Shown here piece after piece: positions 1-15,100 of a DNA stretch of 64,000 nt (its first letter is position 1; each line of letters begins with the position of its first letter). This DNA comes from Anisus vortex (Eukaryota > Mollusca > Gastropoda > Planorbidae), in the NCBI GenBank assembly GCA_949126835.1, contig OX421508.1, positions 17,546,098 through 17,610,097 of the forward strand, written 5' to 3'. The position numbers and the translations under genes are program-made. The notes under the pieces were generated by a model. The model was not told the DNA's origin. It was given only the letters and a program-made list of their open reading frames with translations, and did no database searches.

Positions 1-3
1 CAC

Positions 4-126
4 CTGAATCTGTTGCCAATGCCTTGGTCTCATGGCTTTATTCTTTAGATCTGTAATCAGAGGCATTGTTCTCTTGAATTGGTCCACTTTGTTTTTGCTG
101 GTGTCCACAATCTCCCATTCTTTGTC
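4..126 (-). CDS. DNAH2: DNAH2 exon 28, residues 1374-1414 (last exon in window)
   Basis: A 123-nt phase-0 exon with a poor AAAAAG acceptor and a donor starting GTG at the window edge. It encodes DKEWEIVDTSKNKVDQFKRT and MPLITDLKNKAMRPRHW, a hallmark of the linker. The acceptor is set by homology. The gene continues beyond position 1. Confidence 0.92.
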
Positions 127-3100
127 CTTTTTGAGGTTTAAAAAAATAATTTTCAAACAACTGATTGAATTTCAATATTTTTTTCAAAGCAGATTAATCC
201 TTGAGAAGATCTAGATAAATTTCTTTGACATAATTAGTAATTATAAAAGATTTTATTTTACCGTAAAAATAATTATACTTTGCAAGACATATGAATAAAT
301 AAATAATTTAAAAGATAAGATTATTTTATTTATCCGAATATATGGAAATTTGAATTGATTACATAGGGGTACTTAAAACAATATTAAAGAACCATTTGTA
401 CTCAAGCACAACAGACACTTGCACACACTATCATACAAGAAAAAAAGTAATTATTTAGGAGTCAGCTATTGAGCCATTGTATTTCCTGGCTGACTGATAA
501 TTCTTTTGAAAGATTCTTACTGATAGTGGAACAATAGAGTTCCAAAATCTCTCTGTTATTAAAATAATTTTGTTCTAGACATGGTGTAATTATTTTTAGT
601 CACCTTCAATGCCCTGCTGTACTTGGCTAACTGTTTGAATAAATTCACAGAAACATTTTCCATCTCTGAAGTTTCAAGGTCAGAGAATTTGCCATTCTTC
701 CATGTCTCCCAGTTGGTCTCCCATTCCTTGGTCAGCTCCCAGACTGCCTTGATACTCTCTAAGTCCTAAAGAATGACACATTTATTGGTACAACAGTCAT
801 GTTTCCTAGTCTCAATGTATATGTATATTTATATGACACTAGTTTTCACTCAAGATTTGGAATATAAAAAAAAACAATTAGGATATTTTTTTTTAAAGGA
901 GCATTTCATTTAGACCAGATAGGTATTTAGTGCAATAGAAGCAGCATTCAATAGTTTCTGTGGCCATGGAATACAAGGGATAGTGTGACCAGCACAATAC
1001 CTGGCAGCCATTATTATCCCCCAACAAATGCCAGGTACCCGTTCAGATCTGGCTAGACTCACTGACACTCTTCTGAACTGGGGAAAAATAAACCTGGCAT
1101 TTGTACCTGGATTTGAACTCGAGACTTTGGGGAAGTTAATTCCAATACACTACTGCTAGACCACCAAGTCCTTTATAGTTTTTTAAAGCTTGAACCTACA
1201 AACAAACAACATCATTAGATTCACCACCATTTGTAATCTTACTTTCTCCAATGCTGCAATGTCCTTGGATGGAGGCTGCTCAATCTTGAATATGTTCAGA
1301 CCTCTGCGAATAACTTGCTCCTGCTCTTTCAGGGCTTCCAATTGGCTGTAGACTTGTTCTATGGCAGCCAGAGCATCATCTGTCTTCACTGTGGAACTAA
1401 ATGGTCCATTGGTCTCAAAGTCTCTCAGCAATTCTGTAGCTTGTTTCTTGAAGTCCTCTGCTTGCTGCAACAAGTTGATCTTGAATTTTTCCTGCAGAAA
1501 ATAAAATATTTACATTTTAAAAGCATTTAAATCTTAGTGTAATTTTTTTTATACAAGAAAGTCAGAAAGTCTTTCACATAATGATGTAAAGGTCAAGATA
1601 TGCCAACAAATGTATGTCTTTATGGTAAATTAAGATAGTGAACTGTATCAAATGCTTTTTGAAAAATATATCTATATGGCATCTTTTAGTTAATTATCAT
1701 GTAATCAATTTGACAAAGTATCTATTAAAACCTATTAGTTAGGTTTCACATGATGTTTTTCCTAGAGCCGTTTTGATGTCGGAATAGAGCATTGTGTTTG
1801 TCTAGATGATAGATTAATATTAATACAAGATTATATGTTCATGTCCTAATGAAATGTATTCTAAAGATTGAGGATAGTACATCAGTGAGTTATTTTAAGC
1901 AATCAAGAAGCTATTCAATATGGTCAAGAAGCTTTATTGATTTTAAAAAGATTGTAAATTATTTGTTACTTCCTTTTTATTCTGTATTTATGTTAACTTA
2001 GTCTTTTATTCTGTCTTAATTTATGTATCTTTAAAAAAGTGCAAAAAAAGAATTTAAAATTTCATTATTTTCATTATGGAATTACATGAGTGACACCTTC
2101 TGTTTCCAATTTCTTTGATTTAATAAAGAAACCTCAATACAAACTGCAATAAAAAAGATTGTTTGTGTGCCTATGGTTACATTACCTTGTGTTTTTTCAA
2201 CATGACTTCTGAATCAGCAAGAACATGCTGGAAATGATCCCAGAGCTGAGGTAAAGTGACAAGCATTTGTTGCACCTGAAAGATAAAACCAAACTTAGTT
2301 TAAAATGTTGCCTATGTTTGTTACCCATTCACAGCATTAACTAAGGGCTAGTCACTTCTGGATTAGAATTATAAAAACAAAAACTAAACTACAACACACT
2401 ATGAAAGCAAATAATATTTTTTATAGACACCAAACTAGGTGTACATGGTCAACAATTGTTTTAGTTCTGGTAATATTGTGAATAAAGCTTGCTATTCTGG
2501 ATTGCTCCTCCATCAGCCTTGTTCAGGAATTGCAAAGAAGGACTAGTAGTTTGTATCATAATTGCAAGCTGAAGCTGATCATGGACAAATACAAAAACAG
2601 CACACACACACAAATACTAGGACACCACACACACAAAACCCTTAGGTGGTGTTAAGTATATTAAAAAATATCCCAATTACCTTTTGTATATATCTGTGCG
2701 AGCTTATTAGCCCCCCTAACCTATAGAGTCATTGTGTAGACTTACATGATTATCTCTTGTGGTATTAGGTGTGTATAAGTGTCCTGAGTGGTTAAGTTTA
2801 TTTAATTATTTAGTTATAGAGAAGCAAAGGAATAGTATTCATTAAATGACATTTTATTTCAGAGACAAAGAAAATTGTGCACACTAATATGTTAATTAAC
2901 CAGTGTCGAGCTTTTATAATACACATATACACTTTTACAATACACCGATACACCATAATGTGGTATTATTTAAGCTTACTGGCTCCCTTACATCTTGTGG
3001 TATTGTCACTTCATACTTTTCTAGGATAACAAACTGCTCATTAAGTGGAGAAAACTTCTGCTCCAGCACAGAAATCTCTGCATTCAACTTGTCCCACAGA

Positions 3101-6100
3101 CTGAGGCTCTCTCCCAGTTCATCCAATGTTTGTGGAGGTTGAGCCACCCTTTGGGTCAAAGTTCAGTGCATAATAGAGTAAATTTCATGGTTCTAACATC
3201 ATGCTTATTTAACAAACTATAAAACCACAATTTTTTGTAAATGATAACCAGTCATGAACAAAGCTCAATAAAGAAAATATTTTTTTTTAGGTTACATTAC
3301 TTGTTAATGTTACATTTTGAAGACAAATGATATTAAGAATATTATTACAATATTATTCAACTAAATTTATACAAAGAGCAGTAAAAATGAATAAACTATT
3401 TGTGTCATATGCTGAGAACAACTTAAAATTATGACCTACTTGATACTATTTGCCTCCAAATACTTGGTCAGTTCCATTAAAGAGGCAGTAGCTATCTCTC
3501 GCAGGAGAGTGGTGAACTTGTTCTGCCACTCCTGGCAGTGGGCCAGGATGGAGAATTTCAAGGGAGAGCAGTCCAGCAGGACAAACTGAATGTTGAGAAT
3601 GGTTTCCTGCGTCTGTACATTGTTAGCCACCTCATTATACCTGGCCATCATAACAAAAATTCACATAATGTCTATACATTAGTTTTTATCACAAACTTTG
3701 CCGACCCAGGCTACAATTTTCTCCAGGAAAAGATTCAGACTAAGTTTTCCTGTGAACTTAGGGACCAAAAGAAGTATGAAATTTAAGATGTATAGTCAAT
3801 GGACAAAAAGCATAGGTTTTGCAAAGATGATCAATACAACCAGTCAATTCATTAACCCAAAACTGGCTTGAACATTGTACCTTGGTCAAACATCTGCATC
3901 TAGCTGGACTGTTTCAGTACATTGATTAAAATATTATTGAAACAATAATAGGATAGCTGATAGGAAATGAACTTATCATATCCTACATGTTAGGTTTACC
4001 AAGTTAAATTTAAAATATAGACTTTCAGCATCTAGAATATTTTTAATGTTTATATAAAGAAACAAAATCTATATAATTAATTAATGTCATCCTACCTGGC
4101 AATATCAGCATCAAAAGAAGAGTTTTGTGGATTCAGTTTCTGGTATCTTCTTATGAAAGCATCTTTCTGTATCTCCCATATTTCCCTAGAAAAGAACAAA
4201 CTCTGGTTAACATAACTTTTAATTAGAATGTACACCAAGACCTGATATTTTAGGCATTCTATTTTAGAAGGGTATGATGAAATTATATTTTACAGGGTTC
4301 CAAGAGAGTCTTTGAATGCAGCTTTCAATAATCAGTGCCCTAAATTAGTTTGAGAAAGACAATGGCAGCTGGAGTTGGCAACACAATTCACTTGTATGCT
4401 AATGCCACTAATAATGGTGGACTTTTGCTTTACAAGTCCTGCAGATCTAAAGTCTGTAAAAGATTTTTTATTATATTTCCTCCAAAGGATCTGTGCAACC
4501 AACTAATTGCTAGGTGTTAATTCTCTCTGTCTATATATATATATATGACCTAACTTCTGAGAAATCCTAAGACAAGGACATAAACCTAGCTTCATCACAT
4601 ACTTATAGCTGTCAATTATTTACTTTACTGGAAAGGGCCACTCTTATCCACTAACAAATGATTATGACATCAGTATTTTTCAATACATGAACAATAATAA
4701 TACTTCAAATTTCTTCTAACCTGTATGAGTCCCAAGTACTTAGGTAGTTCTGAAGATTTTGAGCATTAGTCTGCATGCCAAGATTAATCACATTTTGAAT
4801 TTTCTTAATTTCTTCATCTTTGGCCACAACTTCACTGATAGACTTGATAATCAAATACACACATATTTATATTTAATGATTAAATGTAAAGATCATAAAT
4901 TGATATGTTATATATTTATAATACAATAAAGTTATAATATTTAAAAAAAAAATATTTTCATAAATATGACTAAAAATGTATTATGTTTTAGTACAGTTTT
5001 AGTATTCAGTTCTCTGTTTCCTTAAAATAAAGTGAATTTTACTTTAAAGACTGCACAAAGTATTGTATGATCTATACACCTTTAATGATTTTCTTATTAT
5101 AATAGATCTTAACCAACAAGAAATTGATTAATTTTCTCTTATCAATTAATTCTAGTAAAAAAACAAATTGCCTAATTTTAATAAAACTACTTACATCTTT
5201 AGAAGTCTTTTTCTTACTTAACAAGTCAGGCAAACGCTTAAAATCTGCAATGGCTTTAATGAGATGAATTTTCCCAATGTCTCCAACAATAGTGGCAAGT
5301 TGAAGAAGTGTTGGGGAGAATTCAACCTGAACACAAATGGCAATAAGAAGTTAACAGATATAATATGGCATTAAAAGCTATTAAAAAAACACCCTAAAGA
5401 ACAGTAAATATAAAGAAGTATAAAATGCAGAATTTGAAATGCTTAATTCAGAAATGGGTTACACAGAGTCATCTGCAGGTATCTAAATACTAAATAGAAG
5501 CCTAATTAAAATTCTCAGTATTGGCCAAAATAGGGCAGTGGTTTCCAGCCTGTAGTACACTCATTTTTTATGAGTATGCAATAGTAATATTGGTAATTGA
5601 GACCACCAAAAATTGAATTGACAATAGTTCAGTGGTCATGGCCATACTAAATTAACTGTATGATTAATAGTTACAGAAGAAAAAAAAAGTTTTGAACATC
5701 TGAACTTGGGGATCATGTGAAAGCAGTGGATTAAGATGGTACAGCAAAATAAGAAGAATCTGGCTTACAAAGCCAAAATGCACAGGCCTAAGTGGCAATT
5801 AATTAGTCAGTGGAAAAAAAAGATATGGACAGACAATGTTACACAAGGGACTAGGAATTACCACAGCACAGAAATGTGTCCACAACAGGAAGAACAGGGC
5901 CAATGATGTCATCATGCAAATACCCAAGAAGTGAAGATAATTTAGCTTTTGAGAAATACAGAGCTATCCCTTCATCTAAGACTACATAAAAGCTCCTTGT
6001 AGTATTAGTTTTACAGAGCTAGCCCTTCATCTAAGACTACATAAAAGCTCCTTGTAGTACAGAGCTATCCCTTCATCTAAGACTACATAAAAGCTCCTTG

Positions 6101-9100
6101 TAGTACAGAGCTATCCCTTCATCTAAGACTACATAAAAGCTCCTTGTAGTACAGAGCTATCCCTTCATCTAAGACTACATAAAATCTCCTTGTAGTACAG
6201 AGCTATCCCTTCATCTAAGACTACATAAAAGCTCCTTGTAGTACAGAGCTATCCCTTCATCTAAGACTACATAAAAGCTCCTTGTAGTACAGAGCTATCC
6301 CTTCATCTAAGACTACATAAAATCTCCTTGTAGTACAGAGCTATCCCTTCATCTAAGACTACATAAAAGCTCCTTGTAATACAGAGCTATCCCTTCATCT
6401 AAGACTACATAAAAGCTCCTTGTAGTATTAGTTTTAGATTTGAGTGGGTGCTAGATAAGTTTTACTGTTGTTATCAACTTTTACCTTGTCTCCCTCCAGG
6501 ACAACTCTGACTCTGAACAAAGGATTAGGAGCAGATTTACCATCTCCATTGATGGCCTTGGACAATTCTTGTAGAGACCATTTAATGTTCAACCTACAAA
6601 AATAGAATTAAGAGACCATTTAATGTTCAACCTACAAAAAGAGAATTATAAGACCATTTAATGTTCAACCTACAAAAATAGAATTAGAAGGACCATTTAA
6701 TGTTCAACCTACAAAAATAGAATTAAGAGACCATTTAATGTTCAACCTACAAAAACAGAATTAAGAAACCATAATAATGTTCAACCTACAAAAATAGAAT
6801 TAAGAGACCATTTAATGTTCAACCTACAAAAATAGAATTAAGAGACCATTTAATGTTCAACCTACAAAAATAGAATTAAGAGACCATTTAATGTTCAACC
6901 TACAAAAACAGAATTAAGAGACCATTTAATGTTCAACTTACAAAAACAGAATTAAGAGACCATTTAATGTTCAACCTACAAAAACAGAATTAAGAAACCA
7001 TTTAATGTTCAACCTACAAAAATAGAATTAAGAGACCATTTAATGTTCAACCTACAAAAACAGAATTAAGAGACCATTTAATGTTCAACCTACAAAAAGA
7101 GAATTAAGAGACCATTTAATGTTCAACTTACAAAAACAGAATTAAGAACTGAGTGATAAAAAAATCATTATGGCTTACTGGATATGCCTAATTCCCTTCT
7201 GTCTTATTACTTTTTATGTATCATCATTTTTTAAGTTTTATTTTTTCATCTGTCTCATTACTTTATAAGTTTCATGTCTACATGTATTATATATTTTTAT
7301 GTTCTATATTTAATATATCTTATGTTTATAATACATGCCTTATTATTTTATATGTATTATTACTTTGTGTCTCATTTATTTGTATTTCTCATTACTTCAT
7401 AATTTATTCATGTGTATTATTACTTGATGTTTTATTACTTCATATGTCTTTTTACTTTATATGCCTAATTCATACTCATCACTACATAAATCTCATTCCT
7501 TCCAATGAATCTTGAAGTAATGGTAATCCCATCCAAAGACTGATCCCACAATTGAATACATACCTGAAAGCCTCTTCCAACATTTTGTCCATTTTCTCAG
7601 TGTACCTCAGCCAGTGCTGCTGTACTTCTGCTCCGTCATTTTTGTAAACTTCATAGGATTGTCTTAAAGTGGAAACTATTGATTCATGGGTATCTTTCAG
7701 CTTTTTCTGAACAATCTCTCTATGTCTGGCCTGAAACACAACACATTTTTGCAATATGTATGAGTGGACTAAACAATAGGGTTCATATTTCTGATCATTG
7801 GTTTATATAAATATTTTAATTTAGACTAAATTCACCTGTGCCCCAATTTAACACAAAAGGCACACTTATAACTGACCTGATCTTCATCAAACTGCAGGTT
7901 CTCATAAACAACACGTGGATCAATTTTCACAAGAAGGAGCTCGCTGATTTTGACACACATGATGGATATATTCTGATTGGCCAGTTTGTAACCATCAACA
8001 ACAGTCTATGACAAGTACAAAAAACAACAACAGTTGGCTCAAACAGAAAATAATAATACATTGATAATACACCATTAAACATTGGGATGCATTACAAAAG
8101 TCTTGATATTGAACTATAACCTTCTGGAAATAAAACACTTACCTGTATAGATTCACAGTGAGTTCTGCACTCATGTATAAAATAATCCACAGTGCCTTTG
8201 GAAGCCCAGGTCAGTTTGGTCAAACCAGGGTGGATGCGCTTGTCAAGGAATCTGATTCTCTCTCTAAACAAACCTCTTTCCTCAATGGACAATACAGCAA
8301 GTATTCTGCAAAATAGGAATCATTATATGTTCTGTATAAGTAACGTTATCATTTTAGAATTAGTCAAGCACAGTCTGTAAATTTTTTTGAATTTTGCTCA
8401 GGAAAACTAGATTATATTGTTTGCAGGATCTGATCCTGGAGTCTTCAGAATGTCTAATCAAAACTCTACTCATATGTTGTGCTTAGGTCTGACACATCTT
8501 ATATTTCAACAGGTTCATTAATGGGTCCTTGGTATTGTTCGATAAAAGATCTGTGTTATAATCTACAGGGAATTTAGCTCCACTATGATTGACAATATAT
8601 TTATAGCCAAGTCCCTATGGAATGAGTAAGTAAAGTGAAACTTAATAGCCATGTCTCTACTATGGAATGATTAAGTTCTCCACACCCAGAACAATTAGAG
8701 CTCTAGGATAGTGTTACATCTTAGAAAAAGTTGAGATTTTCTGTAGAAGTCACCCCCAAGTCCAAAGAAAATAGGCATAGAAGATGATTGTAAGAAATGC
8801 TTCATATGGGCAATGCCATATCTCTCACTGGGACCTCTCTGCCATATTTCCTGGCAAATATTTCTGTATTTGTCAATTACTTTCAACATATGCAGCACCA
8901 CAAAAGAAAGAAAAAACGAACATCACCTGTTGTAATCTCTGACAACGAGTAGAATATTTTCTCTAAGGTATCTGAGATCATCCTTCTTGGAGTAGACCTC
9001 AACAATGTAATGAGGAACTTCAAATACAAGTCTTTCCCAGTAGTAGACTTCTTGAAAAATCTTTAGCAGTTGTCTGCAAAAAAAGGATAAATAAAATAAC

Positions 9101-12100
9101 TTGCCAACTTTAATTTCATTAAATGGAGACAGTTTTTTTAGAACTATACAACAATAAGTAATAGTTATCTTGTAATGTATAAGTTTAATTCCAGATAGAG
9201 AAAAAAATCTTGTGCAATAACAAAAGATTTACTCACTTGGGAAAGTTCAAATCAATCATTGGTGGCCTCTCGTGACTGCGGCACATTAAGGGCGTGTCCA
9301 ACAGTTTCAAGGGCTCCTAAAAGTCCATAGAAACAACATTTATTTAGATTTTTTGTGAAAAGGTATGTATTTCAAATAAAGAAATATAAGAGCATATCCA
9401 TGGCTCATTGACCTCTTTTTGTAAAGTAAATATACCAAGGCATTGTATTGGCCACACTATTCTGTAAGACCCACAGTCCCTTTTAATAGACAGAGCATAG
9501 GCACAATTTACTAGCCCTATAGGCTAAAAAGCTTTAAGAGTGACATTTAATTAGCAATATTAGATTATGAGTGCAATCTCAATAAATATGTAATTAGCAA
9601 CAATGAATATTTCAGCTTTAATAAGATCTCAAAATTCAACAAAGTAATATTATTTATTTTATAGATCATTTGCTCAAGTCAAAAACCTAACTTGTAAATA
9701 CATCACACCAACTGCAGTCAAAACAGGACAGTCATATTAATATGTTACAGCAGTACACGAGATAACAAAATTGGTGAAGAAAACTGTCACTCTTACTGTC
9801 ACAGAAACATTGTTACATACATCTATTATTTATTATATGTTAGCACACACCCCTGATAAAAAAAAATAATTTTATACAGACTGTTATTTTCAGTTTAAAC
9901 AAAATGGCTTAGATGTTTTTTAAATGAATAAAAAATCATTCAACTCACCTTGTCTGCTGTTTGTGTCCACTCATAGTAAGTCTTTCTCATAAATTCATCA
10001 AGGGCAGATACAAGTGTTCTGAACTGACTTCTGACTTCCTCACCCGACCCAATTTGAGGCAAGAAGTGAGCTCTATCTAATGCCTACAGCCAGAGAGAAA
10101 TGACATTCAGTAGCATAATTAAAGAGAATTTCAATCTTTAAAAAAATAATTTAGACTACAAACCCTTACTGATTAATTTATTTACCAAAATGTTTAGACT
10201 GCAATAATTCTCATTAGGAACCAATTAAAAAAAACAACAAATCATACATAGAACTGTATAATTTGACCTGAAGCTAGTCTCCCATACATAGAACTGTATA
10301 ATTTGACCTGAAGCTAGTCTCCCATACAAACAAAACAATAACTCATACATACAACTGTATAATTTGACCTGAAGCTAGTCTCCCATACATAGAACTGTAT
10401 AATTTGACCTGAAGCTAGTCTCCCATACATAGAACTGTATAATTTGACCTGAAGCTAGTCTCCCATACAAACAAAACAACAACTCATACATACAACTGTA
10501 TAATTTGACCTGAAGCTAGTCTCCCATACAAACAAAACAACAACTCATACATAGAACTGTATAATTTGACCTGAAGCTAGTCTCCCATACAAACAAAACA
10601 ACAACTCATACATATAACTGTATAATTTGACCTGAAGCTAGTCTCCCATACAAACAAAACAACAAATCATACATAGAACTGTATAATTTGACCTGAAGCT
10701 AGTCTCCCATACATAGAACTGTATAATTTGACCTGAAGCTAGTCTCCCATACAAACTAAACAACAACTCATACATAGAACTGTATAATTTGACCTGAAGC
10801 TAGTCTCCCATACAAAGAACTGTATAATTTGACCTGAAGCTAGTCTCCCATACAAACAAAACAACAACTCATACATAGAACTGTATAATTTGACCTGAAG
10901 ATAGTCTCCCATACAAACAAAACAACAACTCATACATAGAACTGTATAATTTGACCTGAAGCTAGTCTCCCATACAAACAAAACAACAACTCATACATAG
11001 AACTGTATAATTAGACCTGAAGCTAGTCTCCCATACATAGAACTGTATAATTTGACCTGAAGCTAGTCTCCCATACATAGAACTGTATAATTTGACCTGA
11101 AGCTAGTCTCCCATACATAGAACTGTATAATTTGACCTGAAGCTAGTCTCCCATACATAGAACTGTATAATTTGACCTGAAGCTAGTCTCATACATAGAA
11201 CTGTATAATTTGACCTGAAGCTAGTCTCTCATACAAACAAAACAACAACTCATACATAGAACTATATAATTTGACCTGAAGCTAGTCTCCCATACAAACA
11301 AAACAACAACTCATACATAGAACTGTATAATTTGACCTGAAGCTAGTCTCCCATACAAACAAAACAACTCATACATAGAACTGTATAATTTGACCTGAAG
11401 CTAGTCTCCCATACATAGAACTGTATAATTTGACCTGAAGCTAGTCTCCCATACATAGAACTGTATAATTTGACCTGAAGCTAGTCTCATACATAGAACT
11501 GTATAATTTGACCTGAAGCTAGTCTCCCATACATAGAACTGTATAATTTGACCTGAAGCTAGTCTCCCATACAAACAAAACAACAACTCATACATAGAAC
11601 TGTATAATTTGACCTGAAGCTAGTCTCCCATACAAACAAAACAACAACTCATACATAGAACTGTATAATTTGACCTGAAGCTAGTCTCCCATACATAGAA
11701 CTGTATAATTTGACCTGAAGCTAGTCTCATACATAGAACTGTATAATTTGACCTGAAGCTAGTCTCATACATAGAACTGTATAATTTGACCTGAAGCTAG
11801 TCTCATACATACAACCGTATAATTTGACCTGAAGCTAGTCTCATACATAGAACTGTATAATTTGACCTGAAGCTAGTCTCATACATACAACTGTATAATT
11901 TGACCTGAAGCTAGTCTCATACATAGAACTGTATAATTTGACCTGAAGCTAGTCTCATACATACAACTGTATAATTTGACCTGAATCTAGTCTCATACAT
12001 AGAACTGTATAATTTGACCTGAGGCTAGTCTCATACATACAACTGTATAATTTGACCTGAAGCTAGTCTCATACATAGAACTGTATAATTTGACCTGAAG

Positions 12101-15100
12101 CTAGTCTCCCATACATAGAACTGTATAATTTGACCTGAAGCTAGTCTCCCATACAAACAAAACAACAACTCATACATAGAACTGTATAATTTGACCTGAA
12201 GCTAGTCTCCCATTCAAACAAAACAACAACTCATACATAGAACTGTATAATTTGACCTGAAGCTAGTCTCCCATACATAGAACTGTATAATTTGACCTGA
12301 AGCTAGTCTCATACATAGAACTGTATAATTTGACCTGAAGCTAGTCTCATACATAGAACTGTATAATTTGACCTGAAGCTAGTCTCATACATACAACCGT
12401 ATAATTTGACCTGAAGCTAGTCTCATACATAGAACTGTATAATTTGACCTGAAGCTAGTCTCATACATACAACTGTATAATTTGACCTGAAGCTAGTCTC
12501 ATACATAGAACTGTATAATTTGACCTGAAGCTAGTCTCCCATACATAGAACTTTATAATTTGACCTGAAGCTAGTCTCATACATAGAACTGTATAATTTG
12601 ACCTGAAGCTAGTCTCATACATAGAACTGTATAATTTGACCTGAAGCTAGTCTCATACATACAACCGTATAATTTGACCTGAAGCTAGTCTCATACATAC
12701 AACTGTATAATTTGACCTGAAGCTAGTCTCATACATACAACTGTATAATTTGACCTGAAGCTAGTCTCATACATAGAACTGTATAATTTGACCTGAAGCT
12801 AGTCTCATACATACAACTGTATAATTTGACCTGAATCTAGTCTCATACATAGAACTGTATAATTTGACCTGAGGCTAGTCTCATACATACAACTGTATAA
12901 TTTGACCTGAAGCTAGTCTCATACATAGAACTGTATAATTTGACCTGAGGCTAGTCTCATACATACAACTGTATAATTTGACCTGAAGCTAGTCTCATAC
13001 ATAGAACTGTATAATTTGACCTAAAGCTAGTCTCCCATACAAGATTCTCACACACAAACTCACATTCATTTCTCTTTGCACCCTGTTCTTTAGCAGTCTA
13101 GCCCAGTGTGCGGAGCCTGCAAACTTTGGATGGGACGGGGTCAGGTCATGGTCTTTGTTAGTGAGTTCTTTCTTCACTGCATTGAGCTCCTCATTGAACA
13201 GATGGTAAACCTCCACTGTTTTCTTGTCAATAGTGCGTCGAACAGCCTGGGATATTTTACAACTTAAATTATTTAGCATACATTTTTTTTTAAACAACTT
13301 ACACAAATACTTCGTGTGGTCTTTTAATTATTTCGTTTTTTTAAGGTTTCATTGAAAAATTATTTCAATTTAAGATTTTCAAAATTATGTAAATATTATA
13401 GTCATAAACAAAAAAATAAAAAGCAAGCATATTTTGTATGACTAAAAAATATTTGCTTTAAATATTCGTTAAGGTAAATTATCAAAAATATATTATAACT
13501 TTTCCTACTGATAACTGATCCTACATTTCTTTAAAATAAAGTTAATATTTGTGACATAAAAAAAAATAATTTGAAAAAACACTGGCAACTTCAAAAAATG
13601 TCCCGTTATTAAATGATACTATAAAAAAAAAGCAATACATCACAAAAACAGATTTACCTCTCTTGATGAAAGGTGCATGAAGACATCAAGCATCTCTACT
13701 CCCCCTTCAACAGTCTTTACTGTATCAAATGCTGAGGAGATTGTGTTCTGCATCATTACCTCAAGGTCTTTCACACCAGCCCGGAATCTGCAGGAGAATT
13801 TTCAGATAAGTGCTAAGCCATCCCACAAATGCCATTGCAAAAAAATGATATTTATTTTATGTTTTTCTTGCACTGACTATTGATGAAAACGTTTTTAACT
13901 TTTTGCAGCCACATAACAAAAACAAAAGAAAAAAGCTTTAAATTTAAATCTCAAAGGTTTTAAATTTAATGCGATACAATTTGGACATAATTTTTTTATT
14001 TATTTATCCAGGGATAGTCTGCAAAACTGTAAAATGTGTGATCAAGAGTATAGAGTATCAGAAAATAATGAAGGCTGACATTTAATTTCTATGCTATAAT
14101 CTATAATACTATGTTATAAGTATAGACCAAAAACCAAAGTGTCCCTAAAATGGGACTCAAAAAATTTTTACTTGAAAAAGTTTAGAAAATATTATCAATT
14201 GGACTTTTTCTGTAAGCCATTATACAATTTTTTTTTTAAAGGAACAAATTGAATAAAAGTTATATGAAAAACAATTTATGTTCTAACCATTCCAAATTAG
14301 GCACTACTAGTAAATGTTTGTTTTAAAATAAAACTATTACTTGTTGTAGCTGTCATGCCATGATGTGGCTTTAACGTCTAAAATAAAACTATTACTTGTT
14401 GTAGCTGTCATGCCATGATGTGGCTTTAACGTCTAAAATAAAACTATTACTTGTTGTAGCTGTCATGCCATGATGTGGCTTTAACATCTAAAATAAAACT
14501 ATTACTTGTTGTAGCTGTCATGCCATGATGTGGCTTTAACGTCTAAAATAAAACTATTACTTGTTGTAGCTGTCATGCCATGATGTGGCTTTAACGTCTA
14601 AAATAAAACTATTACTTGTTGTAGCTGTCATGCCATGATGTGGCTTTAACGTCTAAAATAAAACTATTACTTGTTGTAGCTGTCATGCCATGATGTGGCT
14701 TTAACGTCTAAAATAAAACTATTACTTGTTGTAGCTGTCATGCCATGATGTGGCTTTAACGTCTAAAATAAAACTATTACTTGTTGTAGCTGTCATGCCA
14801 TGATGTGGCTTTAACGTCTAAAATTGTTTTCTTTTGACCCCTGAGCATCTGCAAGTTTTTCTCAAACTGGGACTCCACTTCCAGCAAACTACGCACAATC
14901 TCTGGCCCCTTCTGCCCAGGAAAGTGGGGCATTTCTCCCTTATTGCCATCAATTTGTCTAGCAAAATGAGCCTGTGCCTCACAAACCTGAATTAAAATGA
15001 ATAAGAATGAGTTATCTGCATCAAGGGCAAACATGTCAACAAATAAATTAAAAAATGTTAACTGGTGGCATTAAGATTGAGGCTGTAAGTCATAGGTTTA

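Larger units (their letters stand above)
1492..5194. other. DNAH2 introns 20-25: no further recognisable element
   Basis: The introns at 1492-2185, 2276-2991, 3149-3439, 3641-4095, 4186-4720 and 4843-5194 are AT-rich. I see only a short CA-rich stretch near 2,600-2,636 and an (AT)n run near 4,537. I saw no RNA gene or further coding exon in them. Confidence 0.6.

Noticed and set aside
5536..5735. hAT-like element starting CAGTGGTTTCCAGCCT in DNAH2 intron 19
   Set aside because: Only one end resembles a hAT terminus. I could not find a matching right end or an 8-bp duplication.
7216..7515. 99-codon hydrophobic open frame
   Set aside because: It lies in the T-rich part of DNAH2 intron 18, antisense to the gene. 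The residue content (Y, F, I, C) just reflects T-rich DNA.
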